From positions 1 to 36,441 of IMG/VR virus record IMGVR_UViG_3300021961_000281: DNA of 36,441 nt, one strand, 5' to 3'. The stretch's first letter is position 1, and every line of letters begins with the position of its first letter. The position numbers and the translations under genes are program-made. The notes beneath the pieces are model-generated. The model did no database searches. It saw only the letters and a list, made by a program, of their open reading frames with translations, and was not told where the DNA came from. The DNA is from a virus. Shown in pieces: positions 7,515 through 17,873 of this stretch.

Positions 7515-8411
7515 AAGGAGATAATAAGTTTCTCCATTAATTACTACTGGCAACTTATGAGTAAAGGAAGATGCCAACACTGATGTGGCAGCAGTTGGTG
7601 TAAGACCTTCTATTACAATATCATCTGAAAAGTTTAATTCTGCAATTGATACTTCTACACTTACTGTACTAAGTGCTGTTCCAACTTCTGACCATGGATT
7701 ATTATCACTTGAAAAAGCACGGGTGTCTCCAATAAAGACTCCAGGTGACTTACTTGTAGATAATCCAGAAACTGTTTCATTGATTCTAACTGGATCATTA
7801 ATGGATATGATTCCTTCAAAGTTTAGATCTCTATCAGTATTTGTGTCTTCATCAGATCTATATTTTCTACCAATAAAGTATCGTGATAATTCATTATTTG
7901 CTGAAACATTTAGAAAAGTATCATTAATAGTTCCTCCAAGATATGAAAACTCTTCAGTGTCTTGAATTTCTGGAGTTATATAATTGACAATATTATCTTG
8001 AGTTACTGGATCCTTTCTAATAAAACTAAAGGCAGTTGTCCCAACTCCAGTTACAATTACTGTACTTAATCCTGAGGATGAAGGTGTAGTTGATAATTTG
8101 AATCTAGTTTCACCGTTAGAGTTACAAACAAAATATTCTGTGTCAACAGTGAGAGTTGTAGATCCAACATTGACGCTTGTACTTACTCCAACGACATCAT
8201 TATTGGTATAAACAAATTCGTTATTTGGAAAAGAAAAAAATCCATCAGACAAACTATCGTATGATAATGATGATGTATTTCTTAAATTATTTTGTATGAT
8301 TCTTAAATCGTTAGCGATACCTGCACCACCTAGGTTGTTTAGTGCTAGGGTGTCATTTGGATTTTCTTCTAAGTTTAGGTCTTTTCTGTAACCTTGATTC
8401 TGCTTTACCAT
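7503..8411 (-). CDS. Fibre-like virion structural protein, 302 aa
   Basis: The N-terminus (QNQGYRKDLNLEENPNDTLALNNLGG) matches the 'DL....ALNNL' attachment segment of the PA14 gene and resembles that of the leucine-rich-repeat gene. The remainder is beta-rich, with a short 'VGSTTLTVDTEYFVCNSNGE' strand pair and ELSRYFIGRKYRSDEDTN in the middle; no catalytic residues stand out. Its start lies one base after the stop of the upstream LRR gene, so it is co-transcribed as the last gene of the long structural operon. It ends head-on against the PA14 gene with a 12-bp overlap and no room for a terminator hairpin. It is probably a short fibre or fibre adaptor. The function is inferred from position and composition. 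Confidence 0.75.
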   Translation of the reverse strand: MVKQNQGYRKDLNLEENPNDTLALNNLGGAGIANDLRIIQNNLRNTSSLSYDSLSDGFFSFPNNEFVYTNNDVVGVSTSVNVGSTTLTVDTEYFVCNSNGETRFKLSTTPSSSGLSTVIVTGVGTTAFSFIRKDPVTQDNIVNYITPEIQDTEEFSYLGGTINDTFLNVSANNELSRYFIGRKYRSDEDTNTDRDLNFEGIISINDPVRINETVSGLSTSKSPGVFIGDTRAFSSDNNPWSEVGTALSTVSVEVSIAELNFSDDIVIEGLTPTAATSVLASSFTHKLPVVINGETYYLLLRT

Positions 8412-8412
8412 T

Positions 8413-10842
8413 TTAGTTATAAACGATTGACCAACCTTTCGATCTTAAAATATCAACATAATCTAGAGCATCTCCACTTGGGATGGCGTTTCCACGTAGA
8501 TTGACAGTCACACCACTACGATTTACTGCATTATAATTTGCATATAGATCTGTAATAATTTGATTAACTGCTTGCTGTGTGAGTGAATTTCCAGAAAGAT
8601 CTAAGTATCTTAAACGATAATTAGTGCTCAGAGCACCACTGGCATAATCTGTAAATAAATTATTGAAAAGAATTAAATAATACAAATTTGGACAGTCTCC
8701 AAAAGAAGGAATCTCTCCAGACATCTTATTATTGTGTGCATAAAAATATGTAAGTCTTGGAAGGTTTTGAAACTCATTCAAAGAAGTAAATTGATTATTA
8801 TATAAGTACAGATAATATAAATTTGAGAGGTTTTTAAATGCAGGGATTCCTCCACTCAAAGCATTATACGCTACTTGAACATAATAGATGTTGGGATTTG
8901 ATGCAAGATTTGGCATCGTCCCAGTAAAATTATTATAATACAAATATAAGTATGTTAAATTTTTATTTGCAGATAGACTTGGAATAGATCCAGTTGTTCT
9001 TCCATAAGATGTGTACCAGAGATAATATAAATTTGGTGTATAAGAAAATGCGTTTGGATGTATTGGAGACGTTAAAAGATTTCCAGACTGAAGTAACATG
9101 TACGATAAGTTAGTACATTGCTCAAAGGTTCTTTCTGGTATCACATAAGTCGTATCTCCACTTGGATCTCCTCCAGTAAGGTTTGTATATCTTAACTCAA
9201 GATAACTTAGTGAAGTGTTGGTAAATTTTGGTATTGCACCAGTCACAGATGAAGCATAAAGATATAATGTTGATAGAGAACTACACCCATCATACAGATA
9301 ACTTCCAGATACTATTAGAGGACCAGCACTTCTACAATAGTAATGGTATAAAGTTGTAAATGAACTCTTTCCTGCAAGACCAGTTGGAAGTGTTAAACCT
9401 GTAGAATAACTGTATATTGATTGTATTTTTGTATTTGCTGCAGCAATAGAAAAAGCACCAGACAAATAATAGTTTCCGCCAATATGAAGAGTGACCAGAT
9501 TTGTTAGATCTTTAACGTTATATCTTCCATTTACACTATCTGTAGTGCCAAATGCTCTAAAATCATTGTTGTATGCATAATATGACTCACAAGTGTTTGG
9601 TACATTTGGAAGCTCACAGTTTAAGTCATCACTATCTGGGTGATAGTATGCACCAGAAGATCTTCTACCGACATCTAATACACTAAGAGATGTAAATCTA
9701 TCAGCAATAATATTCTGCTGTATAGATCCATAAAATGTCGATCCAAGATATAATTGTGTCAATCCAGTTGGTATTTTATTAACAACGTTGCTGTTTAACT
9801 TTCTTTCATTTTCTGTTTCTGATTGATAGAAATAATTGTATATTAAATTTAAACTCCTAATGTTTGGTGCGATAAAATTAATATTTGGAAAATTTCTAAG
9901 TTGATTAAAAGAGAAGTTTAGTGACGTGGCGTTCTGAAGTTTTACAGGAGGAAGTTGTTCAATATTTGCTGAAGTGATCGTAACTGTTGATATATTATCT
10001 GGATTATAATAGAACTGAATATTTCTTTCTCTTGATACTGAAGATCTGAATCTTATTGTTGATGTGGTTCCCCCTCTGTTAGGAAAATTGGTAAAGTTAT
10101 TTGTATTCTGAGTCTCAATAATCTTCCAACTTGCTGGAGTATTGCTAATTAATGAAGTTAATGTAATAGTTGCATCAAGATTTCTAAAGAATCCAGTGAA
10201 TATAATCGGAATACCCTTCATTGCATAAAGAGTTACTGTAGATCCACCTATGTTGCAACTTATTTTTGATGTCGGAAATTCTGATGCAAATTCTTTTACT
10301 TGTGGAGTTAAAGTTGTCTGAAGTCTTGGTCCAGTTACTCCACTAGATTGTGTTCCAAATACAAGAGCACCGCCAGTATTAATCTTTACCTGTGCCCCAT
10401 AAGAAATAGGAGATGTATCAGTAACAGGTGAAGCACTTGAACTCCAAGAACTAACTCTAGATGTTGAAATATCTGCAATCTTTACTGCAGCACCGGAACC
10501 AGTTCCATCCAAATATCTGTATCTGATTGCATTTCCACTTAAGGCACCGTTAATATCAAGATTACCAAATAATGTTCTTTCTGTTCCTGCTCTAAGATCT
10601 AATATTGAAGAATATGATGATGAGTCTGTACTAAACCTGTCAAGAGTTTTATATATTGGATCCGATAATCTAGATAGGCTTACCCAATCTCCTCTAGTTG
10701 CACCTGCGTTTGATGATCCACGAATTACATCTAGATCAAAAGGTGGTAAATTCAGAGCATTCAATGCAGCATTCTTATCTAGAACGTCTGCAAAATAACT
10801 CAATACATTTAGACCAAATATTTTAGGATTAGTTATTGCCAT
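8413..10842 (-). CDS. Leucine-rich-repeat tail fibre/adhesin, 809 aa
   Basis: Residues 1-100 hold an attachment region (LDKNAALNALNLPPFDLDVI). Residues about 140-290 are a beta domain (YGAQVKINTGGALVFGTQ, GFFRNLDATITLTS). From about 300 to 775 the protein is a long series of leucine-rich repeats of the xxLxxLxLxxNxLxGxIP type, for example NLTYLYLYYNNFTGTMPNL, NLYYLYLYNNQFTSLNEF and LRYLDLSGNSLT, unusually rich in tyrosine (YLYLY). The last 35 residues cap the solenoid. LRR solenoids serve as binding surfaces, so the protein most likely recognises a host surface structure as a tail fibre or a fibre-tip protein. It sits between two other structural genes with 1-2 base gaps. The repeat assignment is certain; virion location is inferred from the N-terminus and context. 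Confidence 0.88.
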   Translation of the reverse strand: MAITNPKIFGLNVLSYFADVLDKNAALNALNLPPFDLDVIRGSSNAGATRGDWVSLSRLSDPIYKTLDRFSTDSSSYSSILDLRAGTERTLFGNLDINGALSGNAIRYRYLDGTGSGAAVKIADISTSRVSSWSSSASPVTDTSPISYGAQVKINTGGALVFGTQSSGVTGPRLQTTLTPQVKEFASEFPTSKISCNIGGSTVTLYAMKGIPIIFTGFFRNLDATITLTSLISNTPASWKIIETQNTNNFTNFPNRGGTTSTIRFRSSVSRERNIQFYYNPDNISTVTITSANIEQLPPVKLQNATSLNFSFNQLRNFPNINFIAPNIRSLNLIYNYFYQSETENERKLNSNVVNKIPTGLTQLYLGSTFYGSIQQNIIADRFTSLSVLDVGRRSSGAYYHPDSDDLNCELPNVPNTCESYYAYNNDFRAFGTTDSVNGRYNVKDLTNLVTLHIGGNYYLSGAFSIAAANTKIQSIYSYSTGLTLPTGLAGKSSFTTLYHYYCRSAGPLIVSGSYLYDGCSSLSTLYLYASSVTGAIPKFTNTSLSYLELRYTNLTGGDPSGDTTYVIPERTFEQCTNLSYMLLQSGNLLTSPIHPNAFSYTPNLYYLWYTSYGRTTGSIPSLSANKNLTYLYLYYNNFTGTMPNLASNPNIYYVQVAYNALSGGIPAFKNLSNLYYLYLYNNQFTSLNEFQNLPRLTYFYAHNNKMSGEIPSFGDCPNLYYLILFNNLFTDYASGALSTNYRLRYLDLSGNSLTQQAVNQIITDLYANYNAVNRSGVTVNLRGNAIPSGDALDYVDILRSKGWSIVYN

Positions 10843-10844
10843 CT

Positions 10845-13800
10845 TTATTGCTCTTTAAAGTTCAAACTCGTTTGCACAGTTCCACTACTTCCAGAATCAA
10901 TTTTCTTAGCAACAATAAACGTTGCTTCAAGATTATTATTATCTGGAGTAATTACTCTTCTATCTTGACCAAATACCTTACCCATATCAATTGAAGTCGT
11001 TTGATTTGCACCAATATAAAGAACATCTCTCAGTACAGATGGTCTAAGTTGTTGATCGTTCTGTGTATCAATAAGTGCAGAAGATAATCTATCTATCTCC
11101 AAGAAGTTTGTTGGTGCAGTTCCACTGTTGTCAGTTTTTCCACTATAAAGATCGATTGACGCACTACTATTTACATACCATTTTGGCGATATAGTTCTTT
11201 GAAAATTTCCGATAGTTTCTACAACAGATATATTGTTAATCTGTGCGTTATCTTTTAGTTTAACTACAAGATAAAGTGGGAATGGATTATAATTGAATAA
11301 TTTTCCAGAATTTACACTTCCATTACCAGTCAATACAACAGGTCTCAATAGTAGTGAGAAGTTTGCTAAACCTGTTGATCCTGATACTTGAATGTGGGAA
11401 AAAGAATTTGTTCCTGAAAAATATGGACCAACAGGTTCTCCAACATAGGTTAAACCAGTTGTAACAATTTCACCAGCGGGATTTTTTAAGGCAACTTGTC
11501 CTCCATCATAATCTAACTGTGGAAAAGATCCTGGTATTTGTATATAAACGTTACCATCAACTGCTCCTGTTTCGGGATTAGATGCATACTCAACAGCACC
11601 TGCAATCTCAATTGGATCATTTACATCAACTGTAACTTTTGAACAAACACCACCTGCTGGACTTGAAAGACTGGGTATTCTATAATCTATTCCCATTCGC
11701 AATCTTGGTTGTGTAGGTGCCCATCCTTCAGCCTGCTCAACACCATTTTCATCAGCAGATGCATAACTGTGTGTATGTTCTCCAAATATTATATCTCTAT
11801 TTGGTAAAATAGTTGTTGTTGCGGCACCAATAATAAATCCATTCAATGTATCTGGAAGTGATACATCTGGTTGTTTATCAGTAACACCAATTAAAAAGTC
11901 TGCAAAGTGTGCATAGTCATCCTGACTATTTGGATTAACAAACTGAATTTCAATCTTTGATCCAGTAAATTTAAAGTCTGACGCTGCATAAGCATTGTAA
12001 TTACTCAATCTTACAGGATATTGATACGGTTGGAATATTGATATTGTAGAAGCAGTTCCAGTTACTCTGTCATATACAAGTGCTCCTGGAATATTCCTGT
12101 TAGTCAAAGTAAAGGAACTAAGACCACCAAATCCTTTAATTGTTGCACTACCATAAGATCCACCTATTCCAATCGGATCACTTACGTTTGTAATGTATGC
12201 ATTGTAAATTGATGGTGCTATGAGTTTAGCACCAATATCTGTTTCTTCAAAATAAGTATCGTTAATAGCAGCAATTGTATTAGGATCTGTAAATTCAATC
12301 TCAACATACCTCCCAGTTTCTGTTGTTGCAATTCCAGGAGTATAGACGTGCCCAAATCCAGGACAAGCAGTGCAAGTAACAATCTTAATTTCAGATAGTG
12401 AATCTGAAGTTACATTTAATTTTGTTGGTATAATCAATTTCTTATTTTCTATCTCCACACCATCACGATTCAGAATATAATCTTTAGGGCGAATCCCTAG
12501 AAGAGTTTTTTCATTTGCAGATAAAATTGTTCTTTCCCTTGAACTAACAGAGTATATCTGCGATGTTCCTTCATCTCCACCATCAATATAGTAAGATGCA
12601 CCATACTTATAAAGATACTGGGGTGTTCTTAAATCTCCAGTGTTTGCAACGTTCAGTGAATATTTAAATCTAAAGTACGAATCTTTTAAACAAGGTGACC
12701 CAAGAGAGTTTTCAATAACTAAAGTATGAATTACAACCCACCTGGCATCCCCACTGTCTGTTGGAATGTAAGCATAAAATCTAGCACCAATTGCACCATA
12801 CCAACCAAATTCAATCTTATACATTGTTACTTTTTCTGGTTGAAGTAGATAACCAGATGGACCATTTGAGTTCAGTGGATCTCCGTTAAACTTGTCTCTT
12901 GGAATACTAATAGTCCAGTAAAGTTCATTATCAAATGGATCTCCGCTTTCTATTCTTGTTTGATCTAAAAGTGTTAAACCGTTTCTCTCCAAAACTTCTC
13001 TTTCAAGTGGTATGACACTTCTACGAACAATTGAGAATTGACCAGCATCAATTCTGAAAACATATTGATCAGTTGGGTTTGATATTCCCCATTCTAAAGT
13101 TACTCCAGTAACTGGTTCTGCAGATGATCTTAATCCAAAAGTGAATCCACTAATTCTTCCAGGCTGATATCTAAAAACTCTTCTAGATTGTAAATATGCA
13201 TATCTAATTTCAGAGTCGGAATATCCTGGTCTAGTGTTTGTAGAATCATAACTAGAACTCAATATCGTAGATATTGTAGAAAAAGTAAAGGATAATCCAG
13301 TTACTGGATCCCTAAGAATACCATCTCTTATGTCCCTCCAAGTATCTGTCCAGGTATCAATCTTTGCAAATGATTCTGAAATTCCAGCAGCATAGTTAGC
13401 ATCTCCAAATTCAACTCTAACAAATGAAGATGATAAGAATTTCTCTTTCCAGGTTGAAGGATATCCTAATCCAGATCCAGCACCAGTGTCAAAATAATCA
13501 TACAATAAATTTCCAAGTTCTATAAAAGAAAGATATCTATTAAAAAGATCTGCGTCATATAATCCCAATCTAGTAAAGTTTGGTCCAAAAGGATATGAAA
13601 AAGGAGTGGGAAACGCTGTTAATCTAATTCCAGATTCTTGAACTTCTTCTGTTTGTTTTGCAGTGTATCTATTTCCATAGATATTATTTCTTCTAGTTTC
13701 CCAAGAACCAAAACTATTTCCACTAGAAAAAGAATAAAATTCAAACTCGTCAGGATCTAGTCCATACGAAGATACATTAGAAAATAAAGATATCTGCCTT

Positions 13801-14342
13801 TCGGCACGATCAATACCAAGTAAAGTTGTACTAACTTCGCTTGTCTCTACAAACTGTTCTTCAACTTTTATAATAGGATTTGATTTTACCTTTATAGTTT
13901 CTCTTCTCTGTATTAATATACCTTCTGAGAGAGATGAAGAGTTTGTAGTATTTTTTGAAATAAAAATGCTACCAGTTCCTATTCTAGAAACTATTGTTCC
14001 ATCGGGAATTGATGCACCAGAAATAAAATCTCCAGGCAATATACCGGTCGTTGTTAATCCAACTACGTTAGTAGTTCCAGAAGAATATGTTGCTGTTAAT
14101 GAAGCAACATTAGACCACTGATAACGTGTTGAAGAACTAGTCTCATTTCCAAAAACAACTGAGGTTGATTTCTCAGAAGTTGTGTCTGGTAAGAAGTAAG
14201 AATCAACCTCAACTATCAGAGGATTACCAAATTCATCAGTTAAAAATTCTCCATTAGCAATATTATAGAGATTCTCTTCAGAAACAAAGATACTTATCGG
14301 ACGTTTATCGTCACCAATTTTTACATCTTTTCCGAGAACCAT
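10845..14342 (-). CDS. Large virion structural protein, 1165 aa, paralogue of the upstream gene
   Basis: Shares a scattered but collinear set of motifs with the 1175-aa product of 14346-17873: LLGIDRAERQ, FRYQPGRISGFTFGLRS, MYKIEFGWYGAIGARFYAY, KYGASYYIDGGDEGT and LLGIRPKDYI, ending in FKEQ against WEEQ. Thus the two genes arose by duplication and keep the same core fold. An N-terminal beta module (about 80-140, GASIPDGTIVS) is of the same kind as those in the PA14 protein. It contains a cysteine pair (CTACPGFGH) that the paralogue lacks. No enzyme motif is visible. It is a cyanophage-type structural protein, perhaps of the baseplate periphery or fibres. The gap to the upstream gene is three bases and to the downstream gene two, so translation is likely coupled. 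Confidence 0.8.
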   Translation of the reverse strand: MVLGKDVKIGDDKRPISIFVSEENLYNIANGEFLTDEFGNPLIVEVDSYFLPDTTSEKSTSVVFGNETSSSTRYQWSNVASLTATYSSGTTNVVGLTTTGILPGDFISGASIPDGTIVSRIGTGSIFISKNTTNSSSLSEGILIQRRETIKVKSNPIIKVEEQFVETSEVSTTLLGIDRAERQISLFSNVSSYGLDPDEFEFYSFSSGNSFGSWETRRNNIYGNRYTAKQTEEVQESGIRLTAFPTPFSYPFGPNFTRLGLYDADLFNRYLSFIELGNLLYDYFDTGAGSGLGYPSTWKEKFLSSSFVRVEFGDANYAAGISESFAKIDTWTDTWRDIRDGILRDPVTGLSFTFSTISTILSSSYDSTNTRPGYSDSEIRYAYLQSRRVFRYQPGRISGFTFGLRSSAEPVTGVTLEWGISNPTDQYVFRIDAGQFSIVRRSVIPLEREVLERNGLTLLDQTRIESGDPFDNELYWTISIPRDKFNGDPLNSNGPSGYLLQPEKVTMYKIEFGWYGAIGARFYAYIPTDSGDARWVVIHTLVIENSLGSPCLKDSYFRFKYSLNVANTGDLRTPQYLYKYGASYYIDGGDEGTSQIYSVSSRERTILSANEKTLLGIRPKDYILNRDGVEIENKKLIIPTKLNVTSDSLSEIKIVTCTACPGFGHVYTPGIATTETGRYVEIEFTDPNTIAAINDTYFEETDIGAKLIAPSIYNAYITNVSDPIGIGGSYGSATIKGFGGLSSFTLTNRNIPGALVYDRVTGTASTISIFQPYQYPVRLSNYNAYAASDFKFTGSKIEIQFVNPNSQDDYAHFADFLIGVTDKQPDVSLPDTLNGFIIGAATTTILPNRDIIFGEHTHSYASADENGVEQAEGWAPTQPRLRMGIDYRIPSLSSPAGGVCSKVTVDVNDPIEIAGAVEYASNPETGAVDGNVYIQIPGSFPQLDYDGGQVALKNPAGEIVTTGLTYVGEPVGPYFSGTNSFSHIQVSGSTGLANFSLLLRPVVLTGNGSVNSGKLFNYNPFPLYLVVKLKDNAQINNISVVETIGNFQRTISPKWYVNSSASIDLYSGKTDNSGTAPTNFLEIDRLSSALIDTQNDQQLRPSVLRDVLYIGANQTTSIDMGKVFGQDRRVITPDNNNLEATFIVAKKIDSGSSGTVQTSLNFKEQ

Positions 14343-14345
14343 AAA

Positions 14346-17300
14346 TCACTGTTCCTCCCACGTCAAACTGACAGAGGTTTCAGCAGCAGGAGTTCCAGAG
14401 TTATATGTTGATTGGGAAGAACCACATAGATACAAGCTCTCGACAATATTTGTCAATGGGAATGAAAGATATTCTTTATTATAGTCGAAGTATGGTGATA
14501 AATCATATTCTTCACCAGATGCTGGGATATACAAGCTAGCAACAATAGTTCCAGTTTTTGGAATAGGGCTTCTTATCTGTGGATTAACTTTAATCGAAGA
14601 TAGTTGGGCAAGCGTAAATTCTGATGTTGCCGAAGAAACTCCCTCACCTTCAGGATTTGAATTCTCTTCTCTTAAGAAAGGCTCAGAAGTTGTGAGAATA
14701 ATATTATCAGAAGTAGAATTCAGTGCGTAGAAATAATACCCATCAGTTTGAATACCTTTGGTTCTATCAGATCCTCTATTTTCAAGATAACCTAAAACAG
14801 AGATTGGTCTTTGTGTTGGATCATTCTCAAGATATCCTCTGAAGTATCCATATGTTCCGCCACCAATATCCCTAATATATTCTGCTTGTGCTTGACCAAC
14901 ATTTACAGTAAAGGTTGTACTATTAACTACTGTTACTGATAGTGTTGAACCAGAAGATGGGTCAGTAGATCTTGGATAGGTGTGGTTTGTAGAATAATTA
15001 TCTAATGAACAAGTAAAAGTTAAAGAATTATTTGCAATGGTAACCGTATTGCCAGTTGTAAGACCGTGTGAGGTGGTTGTGACGATTGTCAGTACTCCAG
15101 TGCTTCCTTCATAGGTTGTGCCTGTAGTTGCCGTTAGAGAACCTCCTGCGGTCTTTGTGATACCATTTGTGGTTGCACTTACAAACTGATGACCTCCAGT
15201 ATAAACAACTAAAGGAACTGTTACTAAAGTTGGTTTTCCACGCTTACCAATATTGACTTCAGAACTCAAAAATAGTGGATTGAGTATTGGTGTAAGAACA
15301 GTAGATGTAGTTTGGAATATTGGAGTTTTTAACAAATCAACTTTAATCACACCAGTTGATCCACTCGAAAGTCTTGTAGGATAAACTTGTGTTCTGTTTC
15401 TTACATCTCTACCAGTGCTGCTTTGAATATAATCTCTGCACTTGATTCCAATTAAAGGAGTCTTCCTATCTGGAATGATAGTAATATTTGCCAGCGAAGT
15501 TGAATTTAGAGGAGCATTTAAATGCAATCTATTATTTGTCGTATTAACGTAGGTAATTTCAATATTTTGATCAAGAGGATCTACAGTAATTATTTTAGAT
15601 CCAACATAGTATGAAGAGGTAAGTCCTGTGGTTGTTCCTGCAGTAATATATGGATCAGTTGCAATACCTGCATTGGTTAGAAGAACTTGACCTGTGCCAC
15701 TTCCGGAAGCAAATGTTCTCTTAGATCCATAAACTTCAACGTTTGTTGGTGTTGCATAACTGAATAATTTTACTGTTCCCCTATCTCCACCGTCAATGTA
15801 ATATGAAGCACCATACTTGACAATGTGCTCTGAAGCACTTCCATATGAAAAACTTGATTGTGGTCTATCACTGTTAGTGTATCCATTTCTATTTTGGTTT
15901 CCACCACCATATACCATATAGGTAATGGGGAGAGTAGCATTTCCAAGTGAGGAAACCTTCAACTGGTTTGATGCTCTTAAGTGATGAACCCTTACCCATC
16001 TTGCTTCACCGTTGCTTACAGGTACATATGCAAGGAACAGAGCACCAACAGCACCATACCAGGAGAATTCAATCTTATACATTGTGACCTTGGTGAAGTC
16101 AAGGTCCCAAATACTTGTATCTGTGAGTTCTTCATTAGTATCTTCATCAATAACATTTTGACCTGCTCTCTTATCACCAACAACATCACTATAAAGTAGT
16201 TCGTCTGTTGCTGCATCTAATCTATCACCACTAAATCTAGATCTAGGAATACGGTATTCATAGACATTCCAGTAGTCTTTATCGACATTCTGATTAATCC
16301 ATTTATCATAATAAGTATTGATTGCATCTATTTCGCCTTTAAGAGTTGCTGTTTCTGCAACAGGTCTGGAAGTATCAATATATCCTTCCGTATTACCATC
16401 TCCATCATCATAGAGGTATGGGAACATACCTGTTGGTTTAATAGTATTATATCTACTCTTTCCTGATATTTGTCCTGTAAGTGGCTGAACAAAAGGTACT
16501 GGAGTAACAATTTGATGTGAAGTGTATGTTCCGTTTGTAATCCCAGTAACAGAACTTCCGTCTAAATTTGACAGAGTAATTTGTCCAGACGTATTTACAC
16601 TGGCAACTTTATAGATCTTTGTATCAGTGAGACCTGTTATGACGGAAGTATTTGTTCCTTTAGAATAGGAAACATACTGCCCCGTTGATAATCCAACAAC
16701 TGTACCACCAGAAACGTAAAAAGTTGGAACAGTAGAAACACCAACATTAACAGTGAATTGTGTTGGAGAATTTACCTGAAGAACGTTGTATCCTAAAGTT
16801 CTATTTGGATAAACTTTTGGTGTCACTGGATCCAAATAGCAAGTCATTGCTATTCCGGACAAGGTAACATACTTACCTACGTGAAAATCATGCTCCTGAG
16901 AGGTTGTAATAACCATCAATCCACTACTTATATTATAAGTAGCGTTTGAGACATTCTTTATAATTTCAGGTATGGCAATAGTATTTCCACCAGTAACTGT
17001 TGTGATACCTACTTTAGATTCTGGTTGTAATAGAGAAGGATCATACACAGCAGCGTGTGTCATCATAAGATTATCTCTTACAATGACAAGATCACCAAAC
17101 TTTTTAGGAACTCCAGATGGATTTGAGAGAGCAGTGGCATTGTTTTCCGACTCAGAACCTCTTGCTCCCAATGGATCCTGTGGGTTTGTTCTTCCGTAAT
17201 CTTCAGTTTGTTGTCCTGCTCCAGTGCCAAACGTTAGAGGATTTTCATAGATAATTGATTGAGTTCTTCTGACTACACAGAAATTATCTTCTTCTCCGTT

Positions 17301-17873
17301 GTTTCTAGTTTCCCAATAATAACCATCAAAATTGTCAAAAATACCATATTTACGGACAGCAGGATTTTGAACACTTGCTCCTGTTATAGTTGTTGGTAAT
17401 ATTGTAGTCTTAACACCAAATGTTGCAGCAGATACTCTACCTGGTTGATATCTGAAGAATCTTTTTGATGTAAGAACGGCAGTTCTATCTGCTGGTGCCT
17501 CAATCAGTGCTCCTGATTCCTCTGGAACATGGGAAAGACCACATCCCATTGTCTGTGCAATACCAGCATAAGCACCAGTATTTGAAACTGTGGCATACTG
17601 CTCTGGATTTGCTGACCATTCCGATGGATTTACATCATAGGTATTAACGTCTGCAAAGATACCAAGAGCAACTTCTGAACGTGGAATACCAAGAAGAGAT
17701 AGAGCAACTTCAGACTGAACTTTATTTTGTTCTGCAACAGGAATTGTTGCCTGATCACTCGCAATAACAACAGGAATAGACTTTTCTGCTTTTTGTTGTC
17801 CAGCAGGAACTGGAGCAGTTCTACCGACAACTACAACGGCTGCATTATTATTGACATTTGTATTATCTGCCAT
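14346..17873 (-). CDS. Large virion structural protein, 1175 aa, paralogue of the downstream gene
   Basis: Starts MADNTNVNNNAAVVVVGRTA and carries the same core blocks as the 1165-aa neighbour: LLGIPRSEVALGIFADVNTY, FFRYQPGRVSAATFGVKT, MYKIEFSWYGAVGALFLAY, KYGASYYIDGGDRGT and LIGIKCRDYI. Two insertion modules of about 80 residues with 'V.TT..HG...G..VT..........Y....V...N..TFTVNVG' lie near 310-400 and 925-1010; they are also found in the partial giant protein at the left edge. This pattern suggests a common beta scaffold decorated with interchangeable modules. The ATG directly follows the stop of the upstream beta-helix gene, without a gap. No catalytic site is seen. The structural role is well supported by family resemblance to large cyanomyovirus proteins; its exact virion position is unknown. 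Confidence 0.8.
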   Translation of the reverse strand: MADNTNVNNNAAVVVVGRTAPVPAGQQKAEKSIPVVIASDQATIPVAEQNKVQSEVALSLLGIPRSEVALGIFADVNTYDVNPSEWSANPEQYATVSNTGAYAGIAQTMGCGLSHVPEESGALIEAPADRTAVLTSKRFFRYQPGRVSAATFGVKTTILPTTITGASVQNPAVRKYGIFDNFDGYYWETRNNGEEDNFCVVRRTQSIIYENPLTFGTGAGQQTEDYGRTNPQDPLGARGSESENNATALSNPSGVPKKFGDLVIVRDNLMMTHAAVYDPSLLQPESKVGITTVTGGNTIAIPEIIKNVSNATYNISSGLMVITTSQEHDFHVGKYVTLSGIAMTCYLDPVTPKVYPNRTLGYNVLQVNSPTQFTVNVGVSTVPTFYVSGGTVVGLSTGQYVSYSKGTNTSVITGLTDTKIYKVASVNTSGQITLSNLDGSSVTGITNGTYTSHQIVTPVPFVQPLTGQISGKSRYNTIKPTGMFPYLYDDGDGNTEGYIDTSRPVAETATLKGEIDAINTYYDKWINQNVDKDYWNVYEYRIPRSRFSGDRLDAATDELLYSDVVGDKRAGQNVIDEDTNEELTDTSIWDLDFTKVTMYKIEFSWYGAVGALFLAYVPVSNGEARWVRVHHLRASNQLKVSSLGNATLPITYMVYGGGNQNRNGYTNSDRPQSSFSYGSASEHIVKYGASYYIDGGDRGTVKLFSYATPTNVEVYGSKRTFASGSGTGQVLLTNAGIATDPYITAGTTTGLTSSYYVGSKIITVDPLDQNIEITYVNTTNNRLHLNAPLNSTSLANITIIPDRKTPLIGIKCRDYIQSSTGRDVRNRTQVYPTRLSSGSTGVIKVDLLKTPIFQTTSTVLTPILNPLFLSSEVNIGKRGKPTLVTVPLVVYTGGHQFVSATTNGITKTAGGSLTATTGTTYEGSTGVLTIVTTTSHGLTTGNTVTIANNSLTFTCSLDNYSTNHTYPRSTDPSSGSTLSVTVVNSTTFTVNVGQAQAEYIRDIGGGTYGYFRGYLENDPTQRPISVLGYLENRGSDRTKGIQTDGYYFYALNSTSDNIILTTSEPFLREENSNPEGEGVSSATSEFTLAQLSSIKVNPQIRSPIPKTGTIVASLYIPASGEEYDLSPYFDYNKEYLSFPLTNIVESLYLCGSSQSTYNSGTPAAETSVSLTWEEQ

